Source: Xenosphaeropsis pyriputrescens
Taxonomy: Eukaryota > Ascomycota > Leotiomycetes > Phacidiales > Phacidiaceae
Assembly: GCA_022609375.1 (NCBI GenBank)
Contig: JAGKQE010000002.1
Span: 682,001-746,000 of the forward strand
Reading direction: 5' to 3'
DNA: 64,000 nucleotides
Made by a program: the position numbers and the translations under genes. Of the stretch, positions 56,531-64,000 are shown piece after piece (within the stretch, counting starts at the first letter, position 1; every line of letters begins with the position of its first letter). The notes beneath the pieces are model-generated. The model ran no database searches. It was not told the origin of the DNA and worked only from the letters and a program-made list of their open reading frames with translations.

Positions 56531-58977
56531 TCATTTATCCCATTTCCCAACGAACCGGATACGTAGTGATTCTGGTTTAAAGTCTCTAACCAGCGGGCGC
56601 CAACCCGGTTTGTTCTGTCTCTCGAGTGGATATCGCTTTCCCTTTTTGGGCGCCTTCTTCTTACAATGGTAGAACTGCCAGTATGGCAGATCGATCTTGG
56701 TGGAATGCTTGGGCTTTTCCCAAGCATCCAAAGCCCTCATTTCCATCCCGTTGGCTCTCTCGTAATAAACACCATGCTCGGACAGAGCTCCGAAGATGCT
56801 TTGGAAAAGCTCGAACTTGCCGCCGCCGCTGCCACCGTCCCCGTCCTGCACGGGTAGATCATCGATGGAGGACGGAATGGTGCCGACAACAGTCATGCTC
56901 TTCCCCTCGGGCTCAAAGTCCGCAGTCCACGATGGAGGCTCGTCAGGTACGAAGAACTGGATCCAATCCCCGGCTTTCGCAACGTCTCCCAATGCTTTGC
57001 GCTGCTCGTCTTCTGCCGACGTGCTCTCTGTGCTCTCTTGGAAGTCATAACGCGCATTCTGGGCCTGTACGAGTGTGGTTTCTGGATCCAGAGCTAGAAG
57101 TCCTTGCTTGATGCCCCATCCACCGCCGCCGCTCACTAATCTTTCGTCAGCACATGAATCCCAATATCCGTGAAACTAATGTCCTGACTTACGAACACGA
57201 TGCAGTCTCCCCCCTTTGCATATTAGCCAACGTAGATAAACGCACCGCCCTTTCCAAGTCTTGAGAGTCTGCTTCTTCCACTCGATGGGAATCGCCTCCT
57301 TGCTCATTTTGTTAGCTAAAGTGCCAACATTCGTTCCTCCGGCCTCTAATCCACGAAGCTGGCTCTCTGAGATGATTACCGCCCAAACTTGCACAGTCTT
57401 AGGGGGTGTGTTCTTCGCCTCGAAGTATTTATCGACTGTAGCTTCCAGCTCTCTACTAGCTGGCACCGCTGCATTATCCTCCTCCTCGATCTTCAACTGC
57501 CTTACGATGTTCCCCATGCCTGATTCAATTTGACGCCAAGGGGTGAGAGGAACAATTGGGACTTTGACAGACAAGCCATTGGTAGTTTCGGGGAATTGAA
57601 TGATCTGTGAGTTCTGCTCCTTTCTTTCACAACGCTTCCAAATACCGCTATCGACTTTTACCCACCCATCAACGAACAGTGTCGACGGCCTGCCGTTGCA
57701 GAACAAGGTGTTGGCAAGTGGCAGCCTCATCCTCTCGAAAAGATCATCTCCGTGAAGCGGGCGGCGGAACCTGAATTCCAGATTGGGTTTCGTGTCAGAA
57801 GCGGGCCGTGTTCTAGGCACCACGTTCCCCCTACGATCAATTATGATGGCAAAGCCCTCATTGCCAGCCTCGTATGGGCCTACCTTTCTTGGGTGAGGAA
57901 GCCGGTCGACCACTGCAGAAACCACCGTGGTGTTGATGACCTTTCCTCCAAGATCTCCGAAGCTTTCTAAGCGGTCAACGCCTAGAAATTCTCCGAGAAT
58001 TTTGGACATGAAAGCCTCGTCATCGATCCAGGAATCGCCTCTGACGAATGAGGGGGTCGTGAGGATAACTAACTTAACCTGCAACTGCTCCTGAAGCGCG
58101 TTTCTAATCAAAATCCTAGGAGGGCACCTCATGCGTGGGGTTAAAGAGGCGAGTTGCTTCAAGAAGTCTTCCTTACTCTGCCAAGATGTCAGTAAGAATC
58201 AAAGATGAAAATTTGAGGAGGAAAACCGACAGCTTCAGCGGGGTTATCACAGACGAGTGTGCATCGATCATATTCGAAGCGTATAAAAGGCGCAAGATTA
58301 GGTTTGGATTGGGTTTTGTCTGTGGGTAGATTCTCCGTAGATGGGGTCTCTGTAGATAGGTTCTCTTTGAATGGATTATCCTCCGTGGATAGCCTTTCCT
58401 CCGTAGATAGATTTTCTTCTGTGAATGATTTCTCCACTATGAGTGGGTTCTCCTCTATGGATGGGTTCTCTGTAGATGGGTCCTCCTCTATGGATGAGTC
58501 CTTCGTAGATAGCTTTTCCTCTGTGAATGAGTTCTCCTCCGCAGATAGCTTTTCTTCTGTGAATGAGTTCTCTGCTGTGGATGGGTCCTCTGTAGATGGG
58601 TTCTCCTCTATGGATAGGTTGTCCAATTTGGATGAATTCTCCTCTGTGGTCAGTTTTTCCTCCGTGGAAAGCTCTTCCTCTGTGAATGAGTTCTCCGTAG
58701 ATAGCTTTTCTTCTATGAATAGATTCTCCTCTATAGATGAGTTATCCTCTTCGGATGGTTTTTCTTCCTCGAGTAGCTTTTCCTCTGTGGATGAGTCCTT
58801 CACTGTAGACGGAATTTCCACCGGAGCTGTATCTTTTGTATCATCGAAGTTGTTGCGTGGTATACATCGTGAGAAAGTCCTTGTAGTCGCGAGCACGGGA
58901 CGTACACTGCGCACTGGAACACGCAGGGAAAGGCATCGCCTCGCAGGCTGGAGAAGTAACCTGAAGGCCATTGACAA
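56531..58977 (-). CDS. Predicted mitochondrial protein with acidic tandem-repeat region, family unknown
   Basis: Three exons: 58977-58231, 58177-57193, 57135-56531, giving 778 residues. The N-terminus (MSMAFRLLLQPARRCLSLRVPVRSVRPVLATTRTFSR) is a strong mitochondrial presequence by composition. Residues of about 50-225 are a degenerate repeat of short units such as LSTEE, NSFTEEK and NPSTED. Then come IRFEYDRCTLVCDNPAEA, SKEDFLKQLASLTPRMRCPPRILIRNALQEQ, a region with RRPLHGDDLFERMRLPLANTLFCNGRPSTLFVDGW, and a C-terminal part SGGGGWGIKQGLLALDP ending RIRFVGKWDK. Frame continuity across both introns and the non-repeat core argue for one real gene. I do not recognise the family. The first intron has a GTCGGT donor and is the least certain. 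A second start at 58971 is possible. Confidence 0.72.
58326..58825. repeat. Degenerate coding tandem repeat
   Basis: On the minus strand this DNA encodes runs of (S/T)-x-E-E units; on the plus strand the same DNA is an uninterrupted Ser/Val/Asp/Phe-rich frame. Units vary from about 15 to 30 nt (motifs such as TCCTCTGTGGATG and TCTGTAGATGGG recur more than a dozen times). It belongs to the mitochondrial repeat protein. Confidence 0.75.
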
Positions 58978-59754
58978 TGCTACAGATGGTCACTTTCATC
59001 CATCAAGACCAGAAACAGTGCTGAGTTCTGAACGCGAGGAATTGATAGCGCGTGATGATAACGTGTTCGAAAAATTGATGTCGTATTATGTGTGTCGTCG
59101 CTAAAGGTCGCTTTCTTGACCCGAGCCATCAGTTTAAGCTCTGGGGTAGCCACAACTTGCATGATACATTATTACACTGCTCTGTACATATAAAATCATA
59201 CACTTATTTATACTCTTAAATCTTTTAGTGGCATGTCACAAAATATGCAATACTCTCATGAGTGTGAATGATCACATAGAAAGAAGATAAAGAAACGCTC
59301 TTTCCTGAAATCAAATATCTATTTGATCTTCATATATTTTTTAGCATGGAAATATTCGAATATTAGATATACCAGTTTTTGTTATGATTTCTGTCTAAAC
59401 AATCAGCCAACTACTTTACTAAAAGCACCAATGGTTCTTTGGAGACGTGACTTCATTTGTAAATAATATTACTCTTCGTTCAAGGATATCTTTTATATCA
59501 TACATAAAAACAACACCCCAAACAACGCTACACTGAAACCATGCTGCACCCCCATCTAAGCACCCAGTATATAAATAACCACATTAAATCCCATCGTTCG
59601 ACCGCTCACCTCCCAAAACATTATGTCTACATGAAAACAATGTTTCAAAGACGAAAGAACCACCCACGGTATCATCGAACGCCCCCAGATAAAGATATAA
59701 TTCCGAGAAAAAGCCGCACCACTGTATTCAGCAGATTCTATTTCGAGAGGCATA
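58978..59754. other. Intergenic region
   Basis: A 777-bp AT-rich spacer between two minus-strand genes: the promoter of the mitochondrial repeat protein and the 3' flank of the bHLH gene. No gene was recognised. Confidence 0.5.
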
Positions 59755-61805
59755 TCAACTCTTGACTTCCGCCAATTTCTTCTCCGCCTCTTCAGCCCGG
59801 TGGTTTGCATCAGCAACCTGCTGCTTCAGAAACTTGATATACTCAATAGCCTGCTCGACAGTACTAGCTTTTGAGCCTGCGCTCTGTGCAGCTTTCGACT
59901 CCTTCGACTCCTTTCCATCCTCTCCATCACCACTGCCACTCTTCTCCGCACCATTTTCCTTCCCACTCGGCGGAAGTAGGGTAGCGATTTCCTGCAGAGC
60001 AAAATTGATTCTATTCCGTCGGCCCTGCTCGGCAATTTTGTGGGATGTACGCTTGGAGGTAAGGTTTGTGGAGAGCTCGGTAGGGTACGAAACACCGGGA
60101 AGGTGGGTGCCTTCAAGGATGTTCTGGTAATTGGATTTAGAGGCGAGGAGAAGAGATGCGGTGTCGTCAGATACGCTGCCACCACCTGGGAGTAGGGGCT
60201 TGATGCTCGGCGAGATCTTGGGACGTAATGCAGGGGATACCTGCACTGAGCTTATAGAACCGCGTTTCTTGGTTCCGCGGGGAAGGAGGTTTGGCGTCTT
60301 GCGGATGCTATCTGGTGTAGGGCAGATGCGTGGGCTTTGGCTTGCTGCTATCGTTGGGCGGACAAACACTGGCGAAGGAAGCGGTTGAAAGCCTGGAGTT
60401 TTGGAGGCAGAGCTCAGAGTTGGAGTTGTCTGCCCATCAGAGGTTGTTTCAATACGTGACAATTCTGGCTTGGCTGTATCGGTGGACGCGGCTTCGGGGA
60501 GAGCAAAATCGTCCATGATATGATCGGCGATAATATTATCATGGGATGGTATAGCTGGTGATTGTTGCTCGCCACTGCTTGAAGGCTTCATCAATTTCAT
60601 GAGAGAAGCTGGTGTTGCTGGTGATAAGCCACTTTCAGCCACATTAAGTGATTGGGCACATCCTTTTAACTGGCTGGCCAAGTATGGCGAATTTCGTACG
60701 GAGCCTGGCTGTGGCAGTGGAGGAGGAGCCATCGCTGTGTCTGGCAGATGCTCTGGAGATATGGATCCATTTTCAGATACTTCAGTGCTTGGAATTGACG
60801 GCCCCGAGCCACCATTACTTGCAGGTTGTGATTTTGTACCTGGCTCAACAATTTCCGCGAGAGTTTGAGGAAGGATAACAGTTGAGCCTCCCTTCCGCCT
60901 TTGCGGTTTCACGATTGGAGATTGTCGTACAGCACGAGAACTGCGGGGTTTAGCAGCTGGCTTTCTTACCGCTTTCTTGGCTCCACTTGATGGTTGAGGC
61001 TCATTGTTGAAGTCGATGGGTGAGGTTGTTGCGGAATTCTCGATACGGAAGGCCTCTTGAACTGTGCGATGCTCGTTCTGAGCGTGTAAGGCAGGAGAGC
61101 TTAGTGGACTGAAGTATGCCCCTGGCATCGTAAAATCATTCATTTGAAATTGGGTTTCGAGAGGAGTAACGGCAGGAGAAACCAGGGGAGTGAACGACAT
61201 CTGTTCTGTGTTAGCTGGACAGCCAGTTCGATTTCCCAAGAGGTTCGACACACGTCTTGCTCCTTTTGTCTTACCTGGAATCTATTGTACTGCTGTTGCT
61301 GTTGCGATTCAGGAGTCATGTAGAAGCTGCTAGCTCCTCCATGCATCTCAATGCTATTTGGGGTTGGGGGTACCATGTTTTGAGCATAGTAATTCCGTTG
61401 TTGTTCCTGTACGGTCCTCTGCTGCTGTTGCTGGCGCTGTTGCTGGAGATACTGGATCTGCGCATCCAATTCCACCAAACTCTCATGAGAGTCATAGACA
61501 TTATCGATCTGCGCATTTGGGATCGTTGAGTGATTGGAAACCGGAGCGTTTATCGAATGCTGCTCTTGCATAACCACGTCCTTCATTTGATGCATATGAT
61601 TGTGTACATCCATATGCGTATCCATTGATTCGTCTCCATTATGTTGCATTTGTACGTGCGATTGATCATCAAACTCCGGGAACCCGAAATGGAGACTATC
61701 GCTGAGATTGTTGATATTCATGTCGAGAAATTGTTCAAAGTCCTCATGTGGAGGTGCGGAGAGGGTGGGATCCTCATGGTTCCCCCACAAGACAGAGGAA
61801 TCCAT
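59755..61805 (-). CDS. nuc-1: NUC-1/Pho4-like bHLH transcription factor
   Basis: A predicted activator of phosphate-starvation genes. Two exons: 61805-61275 and 61200-59755, with a 74-nt intron (GTAAGA; acceptor AACAG), giving 658 residues. The start MDSSVLWGNHEDP was chosen because the frame upstream is arginine-rich and unlike the family, though it stays open to 62036. Exon 1 has an acidic segment and a glutamine-rich stretch (QQQRQQQQQR, QQQQQ) typical of activation domains. The C-terminus, from about residue 557, holds the bHLH: SKRTSHKIAEQGRRNRINFALQEIATLLPP, with the His-Glu-Arg contact residues of CACGTG binders (H, E, R in SHKIAEQGRR). An unusually long loop (Lys/Glu/Ser/Gly-rich, as in NUC-1) precedes STVEQAIEYIKFLKQQV, then a short zipper-like helix. 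Assignment to NUC-1/Pho4 rests on the basic region. Confidence 0.88.
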
Positions 61806-64000
61806 GGTGTTTTTGTCTTTCTTTCCCTTTGGGACAAGAGAGCGAGGTATCGAGTCTTCGACGTTCTGAGTCTTTGACTCCTCGATTGAGATTCTGTTGT
61901 AGATAATGAGCCCTCTACGACGTCGTTGCGGGGCGTGTTCGCGAGCGTCTTGACGCCCGGAACGGTTGTGGGTTTGAGCGCAATAGACCGATAACGAAGT
62001 CGACACCTCGCAGCAACGGAGATGCTGGATTGACACTTATCGCGGGAGTCGTTGATGGTTTGAGCAGCGACTCAGGATAGAGAGGTCAAGGTGATGAGAA
62101 TGTTGGAGAGAAGGTCGTCAGGGCATCATCAGAAGTCTATCGGGTGTCCGATGCATTCGCAATCGCAAGCAATTTCCCTCTTTTTTCCACCTGGATGGTG
62201 CCAGTCGTGCCAATGTACCGGCTCAGGCCAAACCTGGACAGCCGTGGAGATAGCGTTTCGGTAATTGACGACGTTCACGAGTATTCTACTTGCTATGAAA
62301 ATAAATCGCAGTTCAAGGTTGAATTTGAGTATCAGATATTCCTAGAATCATCCTCCTTCCTTTCTTTTCTCACATACTGTTTCGAATGTCTCGTCCTTTC
62401 TCGATTATTCTTCTGTTTTTATCTTTCTGCACAAATAAGAACGATCGATTTTGTTGGTGGAATGAATTTTGTGAAATTACTTTTGGTTTTGCCGAAGGGC
62501 ACACACATTTGCAGTATACATGCTGTCCACCAAGACCACAACTACCAGAACCTGCACAGTCTCAAATTCTACCCGCGAGGTTCAGCTTGCAGTAATAAAG
62601 CCTTTTGACTATTATGTATTGCCCTTGGGCCCATGACCCCGCTGGTCCGTGTATTATCAATACCCTGTACTTCCACTCTTCGTACTGGAGCACTTTATGC
62701 AGTTCGAGGTGTACTCTGTGCTAAGTGTATGGAGTACACGTTCTAGATACAACATTAGCAAACCCTGCACGAATATAACCATGGGACGCTGGTACCTTAT
62801 GGACATGATGGGTAGGGTGTAACGTATAAGTGGGATGTTCAATGCCATTGTGTCTTGATGAGACTCGTGGGGGAGTCTTCCCCTCCTTATTGCACTTGAC
62901 GGGTATCTCATAACTTCGAACGAAGCAAAACAGCACTTCCCAAGACCAGATAGAGAAAGTGACCTTCTAACCGAGCAAGTTTTTATAGACCACAGAAGTA
63001 CCTTGACTATCCACCTCCGGGGAGCAGGATAGTGCTGCCACAGAAAAATAGTTTGCAGGAGACCTTGCAGGATGGCAGACTCTGTCCCATGGAAAACCAT
63101 GTCTCTTGCAGGACCACAACAAGGGAGATTCGCAAGCAAGACTAGTCGTTTTCAGGGGGTTGGACTTTTCGACACACGCCTACTTGAAATCCAGTCTTCT
63201 TATTGGACTATTCAGGCGCTGAAAGCTTAATGTTTGGCTGGCGGGGAGCCGATGAGAAGACTGGCATCTGACTTAGTTGGTAGAGAGAGCACGTAGGATC
63301 TGTTGAACTTCTCCCACTCGTGAGATCCATTCATACATGATGTACTAAAGCCTGCAGATTTGTGCGAGGGAGCGTAGGAGTTGCAACATCAGAAACCGAA
63401 CCCCGAAAGCATCAGATGAGCCTTGCTGCTATTTGTCTGATCAGATGAGCGTGGTCATGGAGATTGATGATGTGAAAAGCGTGCTATTGCTGACTCTGAA
63501 TTTCCATATAACCTGGAGAGGATGGGTAGAAGCTTCTGACGAGGTCATGAAACGTTGACATAGCATGACCAAAGGAACTCTTCTCATTTAAGTACAAAAT
63601 GTTGGTATTCGGTGAAGGAAAAAGAGCACAACTACATAGTACTTGGATGCTCTTATTCACCGTTGGCCCGAGAAGGCTTGTGAAGATTTCAAAGCCTTTG
63701 AGGAAACGAAGGTCAGGAAAGGTTGATTCGTGTAGTCTGTAAATATGTACTTACATCTATACGTGCACACCTCGTATGCATGTACAGTGAAAGTGCACAC
63801 ATTATTCACACTTATCCCTGTGCTAATTTTGCAATCACCGACGAGACTCGCTGAACAAACATCGACGAAGTCTCCGATGAAGCCTCGCACCGAAGTTCCC
63901 ACGGACCAATGAGACCAACAGTTACATTTTCCATAACCATTTTGGTAGCCATGGCCTCACAGTGCCTAGAATATTATTCAGAAGTCAGCTTAAGCATTCT
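61806..64000. other. Upstream region of the bHLH gene and unannotated right end
   Basis: 2.2 kb with the bHLH promoter on the left. Frames at 62144-62608 (+) and 62657-63139 (-) are open for about 155-160 codons but show no recognisable domains or splice partners. Short near-palindromic CCAT/ATGG motifs occur at 63060-63110. The right edge may lie upstream of, or inside an intron of, a gene outside the window. No gene was recognised. Confidence 0.5.

Noticed and set aside
58259..59104. 281-codon plus-strand frame rich in Ser-Val-Asp-Phe
   Set aside because: Antisense reading of the tandem repeat in the mitochondrial protein gene; open because the repeat unit lacks stops on both strands, not because it is a gene.
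62144..63139. Two open frames of about 155-160 codons in the right-hand spacer
   Set aside because: No recognisable domains, signal peptide or splice partners; composition like the surrounding non-coding DNA.
1..64000. CRISPR arrays, rRNA genes, bacterial operons or viral insertions
   Set aside because: No array of spaced repeats, no rRNA-like sequence, and no phage or viral hallmark frame was seen; gene structure is eukaryotic throughout.

Overview
This window is nuclear DNA of a filamentous ascomycete (Pezizomycotina). The signs are short introns (about 50-100 nt) with GTAAGT/GTATGT-type donors, small multi-exon genes on both strands, long simple-repeat-rich intergenic DNA, and orthologues of fungal genes such as CYT2, PCS60, MPP10, CDC14 and a NUC-1/Pho4-type bHLH factor. 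A member of the Leotiomycetes is my guess from the style of the proteins; the sequence alone does not prove it. No CRISPR array, bacterial operon, complete transposase gene or secondary-metabolite cluster was seen. All gene models are hand-spliced from reading-frame continuity and splice consensus.

Layout. 0-10 kb: 3' part of a RUS/DUF647 gene (+), a pol III-like element in a 2.5-kb spacer, holocytochrome c1 synthase CYT2 (-) divergent from mevalonate diphosphate decarboxylase MVD1 (+), a MITE-like inverted-repeat element, and nine-exon asparagine synthetase (+). 10-24.5 kb: a DUF2408-like gene (+), complex I NDUFS7 (-), an iron-type alcohol dehydrogenase (-), splicing factor SPF45 (-) divergent from a peroxisomal oxalyl-CoA synthetase-like enzyme PCS60 (+), a YciI-like protein (-), a voltage-gated proton channel (-) and a nuclear poly(A)-binding protein (+). 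25-37 kb: Rsp5-type HECT ligase (+), a fungal membrane glycoprotein (+), MPP10 (-) and an SPX-domain membrane protein (-). 37-46 kb: gene-poor DNA rich in microsatellites, with one CFEM-like GPI protein (-). 46-50 kb: HEM2 (+) and mitochondrial malonyl-CoA:ACP transacylase MCT1 (+). 52-62 kb: CDC14 (-), KEOPS subunit PCC1 (+), a mitochondrial protein with an acidic tandem-repeat region (-), and a NUC-1/Pho4-like bHLH factor (-). 62-64 kb: no gene recognised.

The genes are mostly unrelated housekeeping genes. Mitochondrial function recurs: CYT2, NDUFS7, MCT1, the repeat protein, and YciI by a predicted presequence. Two phosphate-linked proteins, SPX and the Pho4-like factor, lie about 22 kb apart, and the SPX gene carries a CACGTG E-box in its first intron. 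The most distinctive protein is a fungal Hv1 proton channel. The most unusual gene structures are a GC-AG intron plus 26-27-nt microexons in the asparagine synthetase gene, a 15-nt microexon in the YciI gene, and a HECT ligase whose catalytic cysteine codon is split by an intron.
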